A stretch of DNA of 64,000 bases from Atopsyche davidsoni (taxonomy: Eukaryota; Arthropoda; Insecta; Trichoptera; Hydrobiosidae), in NCBI GenBank assembly GCA_022113835.1, contig JAILWY010000021.1:10664001-10728000 (forward strand), written 5' to 3'. Made by a program: the position numbers and the translations under genes. The first letter of the stretch is position 1, and every line of letters begins with the position of its first letter. The notes under the pieces are model-generated. The model was given only the letters and a program-made list of their open reading frames with translations. It did no database searches and was not told the origin of the DNA. Positions 49,301 to 61,203 of this stretch are shown here, one piece after another.

Positions 49301-52300
49301 AGAACTTATTAGTCAGTGTATTTTTTTATAATCGAATAAAGCTATATAGTTATACCTACTTAATATAAATCAATAATAATAAACCTATTTTTTTTTATAA
49401 GAAAAACAAATCAAAACTACAAAAAACCAATTAAAATAGTATTTAATTATTATTAGATTTTAATTAGATTAAGTTGAAATATTTTATTTATTTATTGTGT
49501 GTGTTAATAAATAAAAAAGAGAAAATATTTAAAAATTAAATAATATTTATGTAAAGTGTTCGTTTTAAAATGTGTGATTTAAAGTTGTTGTAAATCAGCA
49601 AAATGCTAAAATATATTTGAAAATATAGGCGATAGTGCAATAATTTTGTTTGCAAAATAATCTCCATTTAGTTTCACGTAAATCATAAGAAGGTGCTTCA
49701 GATGAAAGTAAAGTGAATAAGTTTATCCATTTCAACATGCAAACCGAAAATGATTGGTTTCAAAATAAAGATCATTCCTTGAAAATTTAGAAATAATATT
49801 ATAAAGTTCCAACCGATAAATAAACATTTATAAGCTGTTAGGTCATGCACACGAGTTTGAGGTTCATGCAATATCTGAAACATACATTAGTTAACAAACA
49901 TGCAAAAATAAATAGTTAAAACATGCAAGTAATGTGAATAAAAGATATCCCGATCGATTTCGTGAAGATGAATGGACCCATGAACAAATAAAAATCATTC
50001 CTAACCTCACATGCAAAAATAAAAATAACACTACGATGAAAAAAACATAATTTTAATAAATAATAAGTGTGCGAATTTAAAAAAAAATATTGTAAAATTG
50101 TGCGCTATTAACAATGGGTTAAATAATAATAAAAAAAACTGTATGGGATGTGTGATATGATGTAAAACATAATGAGCATAGAGAAGATGGTAGAAGCGGG
50201 GAAGAACCTAAATGATCAGAAGAGACTTGACATTATTATACAAAATAAACAAATTTTAAAAAGGTTGACAGATCAAATGTGAGATAAGTTATTTTAGATG
50301 ATATGTAAGTATGTAAATTCAGGACTTGCCAAAGGCCTTCTCGATTTCGCTGATGTAAAATAATGTTTATTTTGTGTTCTCTCGGTGGCAGTGATATGAT
50401 TGTATAGATGGTTTGGCATTTCTGGCATTGTGAACCTGCAAGATGGATTCGATCTCTCTTCACAGACTACAGAAAACAGGAATCTTAACCTAACTATACG
50501 ACTAAGAGACACCAAATGAGATATTTAAAATCTATACAGTCGTGTTCTATGCAAGCTCTCTATCGTCTTTATGTTTCTTGTGTAGATTGTAAGATACGAT
50601 ATGCCCAATTGGAAAAGGTATAAAATATGTGCGATCTGGTATCAATAATGTTTTAATGGGTTTCAAATTATCATTTAAGCTTCCTGAAACATCATTATGA
50701 AATCTATAATTTTGATAGTGTATTTTGTTGTTCGAATGTTTTAAAATAATTTTGTTGTGTAAATAATAATTTACTATTCATTAGATCGCGATTTTGTCTA
50801 TATAATGTAGTGCAGTTTGTTCAGATTTAGTTTCATAAGTGATTTATTTTTAAATATTATTTTAGTTTATATTAGGTATACATGCATTGTGTTCACATTA
50901 AGCGGTGTGAAGGGATTTTTGGAAACACACTTAACATCACATGCTTATTTTTGCAAAGCGACACCGAATAGAAATAACACTGAAACGTTAAAAAAAAAAA
51001 AACCATATTATGAATCTATTTGAAGTAATATAAATATTTCACAGCACACATCCCATCTGGTGAATTTACGGAGCTACACGGGGAGATTGAATAAACTTGC
51101 AGCATTAAATATTCATTCCGAAGGCACAGCAAGGAAAAGATTAATGATTCCACAGGACCGATGGCATCGGGAACTGAAATGCTCAAAATTATTATTATTC
51201 GAGTGGAGAGCTTAAAACAATTTCATACAACCGAGCGACGGACAATATTGCCTCGGTCGGTGCGCAAATTTAATTATCGAAATTGAAAATAGGACGAATA
51301 TCATGTTGGCGGTTCAGTGCACGCGCGAGACGGGGTGTCCCCATCCCCTAAAGCTCCCCCCAAAATACATTTTATTAAATAATGAAATATGTACGTTAAG
51401 TTCTATATAAGCTCTGTCACATATATCTTTAAAAAAATCCAGTTAGAATAAAACCGAACGGAAGCAGACCTCAATGGACCTCTCGCCAATACTACGCTTC
51501 GTAAATACTTGTTATCTATTTTTCTAAAGATATTCCAAACAGATTTTATTACATCCATTGTGAATCTTTATTTTATCATAAGCAAAACTGAGAAGATTCG
51601 AAATCTCCTCTTGGAATTTTTAAATTGAATTTATTGGATTCGGTATTGATTTTGTGAAAAATTAGGAGCCCAAATGTTTTTTTGTTGTTGTTTAGATTTT
51701 ATCTGGTTCGCGTAAAAAAATAATACGAAAAATCCTATCAAACTGTCTGGCCCAGAGTTGGCGTTTAGTCTTACTTAATAATTATATTAGCTTTGGATTA
51801 TCGTGTATAATAAAATAAAGTGTAAAATAAGTAACAGTTACTGTCAAAAATAAAAATGTATAAAACAAAGAATGCAAAATATAGACAAAATATGTTAGTT
51901 TTAAATGTTGTGTTTAAAGTAAATTAAAGCTTTTATTTTTTTATTATTATTGTTTTTATTGTTACTATGTTTTTTTATTGGTTTATTAAATTTTTAATAA
52001 TTATAAGTATATCACTACTTTACAAGTAAATGAAGAGTAAAATGTCATTTTTAAAGGGACTAATACAAAATATAAATTTTATTTCAATAATAGACACTCA
52101 GTCAAATCAGTCACCACAAAATATCTAAAAATAAAATATTTCTACAACGAGCATCATCCCGCATCATAGCTCTCTAACAAAACAAAAAAAAAATCAAAAA
52201 AATATGTCAACATCGTATTAGATATGCTGATAAATGCAAAAACAAACCTTGCAGAGGGGAATGCAAAAATCGATGCACTACTTTCCATTGCAATTGCACT

Positions 52301-54468
52301 CTATAGACAAAACTTCATTGCCGCCGACAATCGGAAACAACCAAAAGTTTTTACTGGGCACACATCAAAACTGCAAAGTTCAAAAGGTTCAACTTTAGGG
52401 TCCAAACAGTAAGGATCCTCCCGACAGGCGAGAGAGGGTGAGTCTATTACGCAATTTTATACCTTTCCCACACCAGAAGCCGCTCTAAGTTTTGATCAAC
52501 TATATTTACAACGGAGACGAACGCCAAAGAGTACACAGTTTACACGTGTCTAAGAACAAACAATCACAAGGCATGACACCACGCAGTCACGGGCCGATAC
52601 AAGTCATCAGTACGCATGTCGTCACCGGTCACCGCGAGCAATGCTGAGCGCCCGGAAGTCCCGAGTCCCGACCCCTGAAACAGCCGACCCCTGAAACAGC
52701 CGACCCCTGAAACAGCCGACCCCTAAAGCAGCCGAGCCCCTACGCCGACACCTCCAGCAGGCAAGACTGCCCTTAGCACATTGACGGTCTAACAATAACG
52801 TTTTATTGTACACAACGATACAGATGTGCTGTTATGTCGGGTATACACACACACCCCTATTTGTATAGAACAATCAAAACTCAGTGCTATTTTTAATTAA
52901 ATTTTTCGTAAACGTGCGTAAATTAACCAAAATTTATGCTGGATGTAAAAAAATTGTAAAAATTGTTAGTAGTTGTCTTTTCCGCATTCAATTAGTCAAC
53001 TAAGCAACTTCTTTGGTAGCGATACCAGAGTTGACGCTTCAAAGCGTTTAAACATAACTTTACTGAAATATCAGGTTTTGAAAGTTTCGAGAGCGCTAAT
53101 GTAGAAATGAGTACTTTCTAAATACGCCCTTTGTACCGATCAGCTAAAAATGATTTCCCGTTTGTTGTTTATTGAACAAAGCAACATGACACATGACAAT
53201 CTTAAAAATACGACGAGAAGATAATATTTTGTATTTAAATATTTTTTCAATTTAAATTATAGTAGTTTTATCGGTATATATTAGTGTATATTTTTTTGTA
53301 TAAAAAATAGGTGCTTAATTTATTTTTAAAAGGAGGTTTTTTTTTCTTCATATTAATCAATACATTGTCAATGTTCAAAATAATCGTAAATTAAATTTAA
53401 TTGTTCCGAGCTTTGATAATATATATAATTAATGTTTAATCAAATACTTTTTTTGTGAAATCATTATTACTTTAATATGGAAACTCTCGTGTGAATTTTT
53501 TGTACTCAAACAAAATAGAAACCATTTAAAATGTTTAATTGAAATACTATTAGAAGACTTTGTTATATGGAGGGTCGATCAGAAAAGTGTATACGATAAA
53601 ACAGATTCTTATCGGCATCGCAGAATAAGAGATTTTATACACGAATCGTCAAGGGAGAGTAATTCAAAGTATGAGCATTTTTTTCTACGAAATTTCAAAC
53701 GGACGCTTTAAGGTTGTTCGTAAAACAGTCAATATAAAAAGCATCAGTAATTACATTGGGTCTATAAATTTCTTGACTCCGATATTTTTTCCACTACTTT
53801 AGGTATATTATGAGAAAAGGTGAGAAATACCCGAGTAGACTTATTACAGCTAAGATTGTTGCAGCCTTAAGGAAAGTAACGCAGAAATAATCCAATAAAG
53901 CCAGACAAGTGACTAAATGTGTTAGCTTCAGGAGAGAACTGAAATACACGTAAATAAATTTCTATAAAAATTTAAGCTTGTCTGAAAATGATGACAAAAT
54001 AACATGTTTTTAGAGAACAGCAAAATTAATTTTGATTGAGATAATTTATATATTTTTGCAATATTAAGTATATTTATGTCACTAGTCAAAGTTCCGATAC
54101 GAATCAGTTAAATACGTATACATTTTAGTTTATTCGGTGCCGAGTGAGTCGGGAGTCGCTCTACGGAACTGTTTTCTATGCTGGTCGGGCAAAATATCTG
54201 TTGTGCAGTCAATCAGGCTTTTAGATATCTTGTGCTTCGCGATTTACGTCGGAGCCGATTGCGCTCAGCATTGCTTTCAGTTCATCAAGACATTAAATAA
54301 CAATCATGGTACCAATGAGAACACCATCGATCGTCAATAAAGAAACGATTATAGACAAACAGTCACATGATTCAATTAAAATAGATATCGAATGGAAGTT
54401 GAATCGAGCCAGCAAGCGGTTGCATAAGCGCCAGACGGCGCGGAGGCCGTGCTGGGCACCTGACACAC
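46315..54468 (-). other. 8.2-kb intron between the alternative exons and the 116-bp exon
   Basis: This intron is mostly AT-rich unique-looking DNA. I recognise only a 16-bp minisatellite (52669-52735) and GC-rich islets near 48450-48730, 51100-51360 and 52620-52760. From 46320 to 48440 and from 49300 to 51050 nothing is recognisable beyond short A/T runs. A signal-peptide-like ORF at 47905-48165 is not convincing. Confidence 0.7.
52669..52735. repeat. 16-bp minisatellite (CGACCCCTGAAACAGC)
   Basis: About four tandem copies at 52669, 52685, 52701 and 52717, the last with a substitution. It lies in a GC-rich patch of the 8.2-kb intron. Confidence 0.92.
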
Positions 54469-54649
54469 CTTGAAGCCGTCGTACGTCCAACTGCCTAACT
54501 TCAACACACAGGTTTGCACGTCGTACGGAAAGAATTCAACGTCTATCGAGCAGGAAGACTTATAGACGGCCGGCGGCTGCCAGACGACCATCCCGTTGTA
54601 GTACACGGTCGCCTTGGTCATCAGAGTCACCTCGTAGTTGCCGTCTGCG
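54469..54649 (-). CDS. nAChRalpha4: nAChR alpha4-like alternative exon, version B
   Basis: The second 181-bp version of the same exon lies 3.8 kb downstream in transcription direction. It has the same phase, an acceptor TTACAG after a pyrimidine-rich tract, and a donor AAG/GTGTGT. It encodes [12 protein letters not shown] at the start and [10 protein letters not shown] at the end, with Cys-loop cysteines at 33 and 47, FPYD at 40-43 and the loop B Trp at 54. It is 46/60 identical to the exon at 58467-58647 and is the less charged version, more like the equivalent exon of other alpha subunits. Alternative exons at this position are known for Drosophila Dalpha4, where they affect subunit assembly. 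Which version this animal uses, and when, cannot be read from the sequence. A plus-strand ORF over this exon is an antisense shadow. Confidence 0.95.
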
Positions 54650-57600
54650 CTGTAAGGGAAGCAGACAGAACACTTTGGATGTTTCGGCCACGTACGGTCT
54701 CCTCCCTCTACTCAGTTTACCCGGCGCGAGTGGACAAGGACGAGGACGGATACGCAACAGCCTCTTCTGGCTGGCTGCTGCAGGATCTGCGGTGTCAGCT
54801 GGCGGGGGACCTCTGCAAAAGAAATCAACTGGCCTGGTATTACAGCTATAAATTCGCTACAAAACGTCAATATAAAAAAAAAGTATCTTGCAGTTGCAAG
54901 GTTAAAACAGTAACTACATAAACGCTAGACAAAAAAGTAGATTCGTAATAATCAAGAAGCAATTAAATTGATAACTTCTTCGATTGAATAATATTAAAGC
55001 ACCTCTAAATATACAGTATTTCATGAATAGTGATTTCAAAACCTATATTAAATATTTTATTGAGCAATAGGTAGTTTATTTAATGTCAAATATATGTGTT
55101 AGCTAGCAGCGATTAAAATCAACGAATATGGGTAAATAGTACTAGCTGTAATAATTTACAGAAGTTGGCGAGTCGCTCTGTGAAGTTCAGGGAAACTTTG
55201 AAGTCCGCCCTCTGGAATAACAAATAACTTTTAAGTTTGCGTGATTCCTAGAAAATTGCTGACCACTTTCCAGTGGCGCGACCCTTGGAGAGAGTGATGG
55301 AGGCTGCCTGGGAATGTCCCCGCCTTGGAGTTTCATTTGAACATCAAACGAGTAAAAACTTTCGTCAAGAGTATTCCTACAAAATTCTCTTAGATCAATT
55401 ATGAATTGATTCAGAAGTACTTGAATTTGTAAACATGGTGTTGAATTTCAAAAACTGATAGAAATATTGAAATGATTTTCGAAATAAACTGACGCCGTCT
55501 TACGTTGCATTCGAATAAGCGATAAATAAGGAAACGAATTGATACCGTCAGCAACGGTGGATGAAACGAAACTCTGCTCTTTGCGGTCTAGGAAATCGAA
55601 GCCACGGAGCAGATCTGCAATAACTGAATATTGCGGAAGTCGAGGGATGAACTAAAACTTGAAATTTGTTTATTTATTTATATTAAAAGTTGAAGTGTAT
55701 ATAAAAATATTTTTATCTTTGGGAATATATATTCTGACTTTACAAGTGATTCTGATTTGACAAATATATACCGCATAATATAAAGACTTAACAAGTTTGC
55801 CTACATATTAATGAATTCGAAAACATCTCGGCGGCGTATATTTTTCCAGCTCATCATTAATTAAATTTCAATATTAACAATTTCACAATCGGCTGATAAT
55901 TCAATTCAATCGCGGTCCCTCTGAAACTCATTTCAGTGAGCTCGTATAATCCCACTTGACTCTCCCGAGCCCGCCGGGGTACATCGGTGCAGGCACTCGA
56001 CCCCCGATATAAAGTTACAGCAAGCCTGCCGCCGAACCATAAGCCGGCAAGAAGCTCACAATGCTTGTTATTTCAGCCATTCAATATTTACACTCGACAG
56101 AATGCAAACACCACTCAAGATTGTTTCGCCGAAGGCACTTTGGGCTCGTAAAGTTTCAGCCTTCAGTAGGTAAGCGAGAAGATGGCATTTTTAATTCCGT
56201 AACAAGTGCAGATGTTTCAGGAAACTTTGACATACAAAAAAGTACTTATGTACTATGTTTTTTTTTTATATACGGTGTGTGCATTAATTTTTTCGGATTT
56301 TTTCGTGAAATTGGAGCTTTATTATAAAAAATTGGTACAATATATTCTATTCAATGTATTGTTGATCGCTAGTCACTACTTTTTCCCATCTTTCAGGCAA
56401 ATTATGGATTCCATCCCAGAAGAACTGTTCGTCTTTTGAAGCCAAGAAAGAATCAAGCCAATTTTTGATACCCTGTTCAGAAGTGAAGCGTATTCCAGAA
56501 AGGGCATTCTGCATCAAATGACTTCTTTTTGTGGCGTTTAAGTAGCATTTCCGAAATGCAAAATCGCCTTTCGAAGTCTCTCGGCTTCATCATTCCCAAT
56601 GCTTTTATGCGTCTCGAAATTGTTGCTCGTTCAACTCCGAATGATTCTGCGAGTTCTGCTTGCGTTTGACACGAGTCTCTATCGAGCAATGCCTCTAATT
56701 CTTCATCATCGAATTTTTTTGGTTGGCCTGGACGTTCTTTGTCATCCATATTGAAATCGCCATTGTTAAAGCGTCGAAACCAGTTCTCACACGTTTTTTG
56801 CGATGGAGCATGTTTACCATAAACTTCACATAGCAATCGGTGACTTTCAGCTGGTTTTTTCTTCCAATTGAAACAGAAAAGTAAAGCTTCCCGCAAATTG
56901 CGTTTTGTTGGTACAAAAGTTGACATGTTGAGAGCTCAACAAAAAATATTTTGTTCACTTCAGCGATATGACATATATTGAAAACAAAAGCACAACAATG
57001 ACGCTTCACAATGAAATGTTAAAGTATAACCTGATCGTTTTAACTCAAAAAGCTTGTTTTGAGAAAATACAGGTTTATAGCCCGGGAGACCGGCCAGTCT
57101 ACGGAGTAGATAAAAATAGTATGACTGTACAAGAAGTGGTGAAACGAGATAGTCAGGGGTAAAGTGAATTGGCAAGCCCCGCGCAGCACTGCGAACCGAG
57201 ATAAAAGGAAATCTGACACATCATAAATAGAGCAAAACATCGAGTCTGCGGCTCCACACATCCGAATATAAGTATTCGGTTTCCAGAGAAGAGATTCTTT
57301 ATCAACGCACTAGAGAAAGATCTGGTTTTATTTGTAGGTTATAACAACATGACACCATTGTTCGTATAAAAAATATATTTAATACAAAAACAAAGGGTTT
57401 TACTTAGATAGTGTGAATAAACAGCGATGTTTAAAAAAGCTGTGTAAATAAAAATAAAAGCATAATGTTATAAATTCAATATGTTTATTACCGTACACTC
57501 TCCGCCAGTAGCTTTCTAATGACCCACAAATAAAAAATATGTCTTATTAATAAAACATGACGGCATATCACTCTACACAAAAGTAAAATAACATTTAATT

Positions 57601-58466
57601 CTTTATTGAAGGATATGTTTTACACTTGGCATTTAATAAACCTCATTTTACTTTTTTCAGTGGAAGCGATATAACGTTACATTGAAACATTTTTTTAATA
57701 CTAGCTTAGGAGTAAAAATTAACGTATAAAACAATCGATTATATTTTGAATAAAATTTAGCACCTGGAATTTGAATAAAGGTAAAAATATATGTTATGAT
57801 GAAACCGCAACATTATTTCCTATTAGTTTTTGCTACATCAAAAATAATTCCTGGAATAAAATTTTATTTTCTAGTTTGTCTAATTTACATAAAAAAGCAA
57901 GCTCACATAAAATACGTAAATGCACAAATAAAACCGAATATGTATTGGAAACTGATTTTTGACCCATTTGAGGACAAAATCAGTTTTCCATACACCATTT
58001 TAAAAACAAAATCAAACTACCGTGCAAATAAATAAAAATCTGCAGTGGCTAAGTACACAGAGAAATCGATAAGCAATCCAAAATAATAATAATACTTATT
58101 GATTACGCGGCAAATACTTTATAACGTTAAACGTGGTGTTTTATTAGTGGGATTACTCATTTGATTAACTATTGATATACTAAGTTTTTCATTCAGAAGC
58201 CTTCCCGAGTTGCAGTCAGAGTTTTTCGCAGCAAAGAAGTCTTATTAAGGCAAGATGGATTGCTTGTCGTTCGGACGGAAGAAACAGAGTTCACATGTAC
58301 ATCGTGTGACGGTTACATGAAACGAAGTATATTCACAAAAGGTTCAAAGAATACACAACAGTAGAGACTGAGTAGAAATAGTATGTACAGCGTATAAAAC
58401 GGTATTGGCTGTAGCTAAGAGGGTCTCAAAAAGCATTCTCCAAAGGCTTCTCGGACGCTTGTTTAC
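54650..58466 (-). other. 3.8-kb intron between the two alternative exons
   Basis: This is the spacer between the mutually exclusive exons. It holds an internally deleted mariner in the same orientation as the gene (56272-~57000) and a GC-rich stretch around 55900-56050. The rest is AT-rich and unassigned. Any sequence that enforces exclusive exon choice, such as competing RNA pairings, would be expected here or in the flanking introns. I did not find a convincing one by eye. Confidence 0.75.
56272..57000 (-). mobile_element. Internally deleted mariner between the alternative exons
   Basis: The minus strand starts at ATG 56926 with MSTFVPTKRNLREALLFCF, then the mariner helix-turn-helix region (HRLLCEVYGKHAPSQKTCEN, WFRRFNNGDFNMDDKERPGQ) and CQTQAELAESFGVERATISR. 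After RHKKKSF at about 56515 it jumps out of frame to the C-terminal tail (IKNWLDSFLASKDEQFF to a stop at 56347), so the catalytic core is deleted. The 3' inverted end ACGGTGTGTGCATTAATT is at 56272. The 5' inverted end was not found. It cannot be autonomous. Confidence 0.9.
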
Positions 58467-58647
58467 CTTGAATCCGTCATAAGTCCAACTACCGAACTTG
58501 AGGACGCAGGTTTGCTCATCGAAAGGAAAATACTCCACGTCTATCTCGCAGGAGGACTTGTAGATGGCAGGAGGCTTCCACTCCACTAACCCCTGGTGGT
58601 AGATGGTCGCCTTGGTGGCCAGGGTTACTTCGAAGTTGCCATCGGCG
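58467..58647 (-). CDS. nAChRalpha4: nAChR alpha4-like alternative exon, version A (acidic Cys-loop exon)
   Basis: Internal coding exon of 181 bp: one base completing a codon, then 60 codons starting [12 protein letters not shown] and ending [10 protein letters not shown]. It follows an acceptor TTACAG and ends at AAG before GTAAAC. Residues 33 and 47 are the Cys-loop cysteines with exactly 13 residues between them, FPFD lies at 40-43, and W54 in GSWTYDG is the loop B tryptophan that contacts acetylcholine in this family. It differs from the exon at 54469-54649 at 14 of 60 residues. E22, K24, E34 and E44 here replace neutral V, Q, S and V there. The donor lacks G at +5 and the acceptor has a purine-rich tract, so both splice sites look weak. 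Length 181 is not a multiple of three, so a transcript must use exactly one of the pair. Confidence 0.95.
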
Positions 58648-60131
58648 CTGTAAGATAATAGGTTGCTACTTTGCTCTTTGCGCCCCTCTCCGCGCTCGGG
58701 ATCCTTGCCCTTTACACCTTCCTTTCCTTTACACAACTCGCGATCACCACTCAATGCCCATTATGCACGCATTCATCACACCCACGCTCTACCACAATAC
58801 CACCCATCATTATATAAACTCTTTGTATTAAAAAAAAATCACTGATATTAAATGCCTTGAGTGTGTTTTGAATATAACATTTATCGAAAAAATAATCACA
58901 TTCAAGTTTTTATTGGTCAAAAAAAAAATTCATTTGAATTGGTGTACGGCATCGTCATATGTGAAAAAAAATCATTAAAATATAAAACAAGGATTATTTC
59001 ATTATTATCTGGAGAATTGTTGAAAAATTGGCCATTTTTAATTGAATAAATACCGAAGTAAAAATAATTTTACTTAGCAAAAATAACCCCAATAACACTA
59101 AGATCGCGTTTCACTCGATTTATGATTATTGTTCAATTTGCTAAGATTTTTATGTGGCATACAATTCTGATATTGCGTAATATGAAATAATGTAAATTAT
59201 TTATAAAAAAATCATTGGTTTTTGATTGGTTTGCTTTTTCGTGATTGGAGAAATTATCCATTTAAAAATAATTGTTTTGATTTATTTTCTTAAGGTTTAG
59301 TGTGGTTTAATATGCCAATATTGCTTAACCTACACTAAGGCTATTAAAATTATTGCATAGCTATAAACCTTAATTAAAACTTTCATTCACCGTACTTTTA
59401 GAGCCTTGCTTTCTCGTGGTTGGAAAAATAATCCTTAGAAAGTAAACTTATTTCAGTTTCATGAACAAAACATGTTTATTACTTGGTTTCTGGTAAGCAA
59501 CACCAGCTTAAATAACAAACATTTCATGAATGAATAATGTAAATTTTACTGAGGTATTAATTCTCGTAAGATTACGAGCAGATATATATCTCACGTCGCA
59601 ATACTTGAATGACAGTTATGAATGATACGTTAAAAAAGTTGTGAAATATGTCATCAATCACATTCGTTACGATTGAGCCGCAATTCACGAACTGTCAGAT
59701 GTTTAATAGTGTTTTTTTTTTGTCCACCATACAAACCGCCGCCTGCGAACGGTTTAGAAAAACCAATCTCGAACATCATCCATCCTACGAATATTCATTT
59801 TCACTCTGAAATCCATAACCGATTCAACGCAAAAACACGCCCCGGCCGAGAGCGGAGCCGGCGAGCTGAAATACGTCTCGGTCCGAATGTGATTTTTCAT
59901 TTCCGTTTGAAGATTCAGGTTTCAGTGAGTGTTTTGTTTCGGAGCACTCGCGGTTGGAATGCTGAAAGCGGGAAGTGGCTGAGGTTCCGAGGGAGTCGGA
60001 GCGCAATAAAATGAGTTCCCGTCTCGGGGGAGTCTATCATCACAGTCTAGATTTGTAAAACTGCCTTGAAAGGAGACTTCATAATAAAAACATTGAGTTG
60101 AGTACATTTTTACGATATTTATATATGTATG

Positions 60132-60535
60132 TCTATTTTTTGGATTGGACGTCAATTAAATGCGTATTACGGGTTTATTCGGACGTCCAATCCAAAAAAT
60201 AGACATACGTATATGATGGTGTGCGTCTTGGCTAAATTAATAGATTTTAAAAATAATATCCAGATGGGACTAAAATCGCTTCACTTGTTACTTTGTTCAA
60301 AAAGTCCGGTGCTTGCAAATCACTAAATATTGGTTGGCCTGGGCACATTGGTTCATCTGTAGAGTATGATTGTTAAAAATTATCGATAAACGGAAGTGAT
60401 TTGTTAGTACACCGGCCATGTAAGCCAGGGAATGTGGGTTCAAATCCCACACAAATCACGATGATATTCTTTTGAGAGCTTCTTTAAATCATCTTCTCTG
60501 TATGAACTAATGTGCCTAATCATATTAGTAATAAT
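60132..60535 (+). mobile_element. tRNA-headed SINE copy with hairpin 5' end
   Basis: The 5' part is a hairpin of the family end (TTTTTTGGATTGGACGTC at 60136 and its inverse at 60181-60200). It is followed by the same body as 19617-19948, a shortened tRNA-like module at 60396-60459 with a perfect T-arm GTGGG-TTCAAAT-CCCAC, and the 3' body to AGTAATAAT. Confidence 0.85.
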
Positions 60536-60959
60536 ATTTATATTTATGTATTTGGTTTATTAAAAATCTATAACCACAAAAGCGAAGCTTGGATATTCAT
60601 CAATACTTGGATAATAATTATATAATTACTTAGCAAATAAAGGTATTATTATCTAAGGAAATAAATTGGTTACGTTTCAAGTTTTCCGAAAAGACATACC
60701 GACTGCGACTTCCGAAATTCAATTAAACGTGAATTATAAGCAAAGCCAAATGTGACATCATTTGTGAGAGTCACTTCATTCGATGTTTTAAACAAAATAA
60801 TGATTCAAGTAGACAGCTTTTATAAACCCTTTGGAATGCTTACAGTTGTATAAAATATTTTATTTTAAAATCAGTTCACATATACTTTATAGTACCATAT
60901 ATATATAAGTTTGATATATGGAATATAAAACAGACACGCATTGTTTTTTTGCTGTCAGA

Positions 60960-61203
60960 TTTCTCGCTTTACATGATTGAAGTGCGCAAACAAAACCATC
61001 CGAAGTTGAATATCGATTTCCCTGAATTATACAGCATTCAAACTGGAAACGATACAGTTTTGAATCAAAAACAAGCGATTTATCATCTGATCCCTGCAGT
61101 TGTATTTAACGTGTTGTTACACGCCGAGTCTCCGCTGGAACAATCGCGAATCCTGAACCGAATAATCATTTTAATCCGGGATTTACAAACGAATCCCGAG
61201 TAG
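60960..61203 (+). other. Orphan coding-like segment (possible exon or retrocopy)
   Basis: An open segment follows a good acceptor-like site (TTTTTTTGCTGTCAG). It reads FSLYMIEVRKQNHPKLNIDF, then PELYSIQTGNDTVLNQKQ, then AIYHLIPAVVFNVLLHAESP, and ends EQSRILNRIIILIRDLQTNP-Glu-stop. Balanced codon use, mixed hydrophobic-amphipathic helices and higher GC than the flanks look like true protein coding. I do not recognise the family. It is antisense to the receptor gene. It could be a terminal exon of a nested gene, a retropseudogene fragment or transposon coding sequence. A start is not clear: the first in-frame ATG after the acceptor-like site is Met5. Confidence 0.4.

Noticed and set aside
54514..54921. 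135-codon plus-strand ORF
   Set aside because: It is antisense to the real receptor exon at 54469-54649 and is a shadow of its GC content.
58344..58754. Minus-strand ORF extending beyond the alternative exon
   Set aside because: Only 58467-58647 is exon. The extensions on both sides are read-through into intron past clear AG and GT sites.
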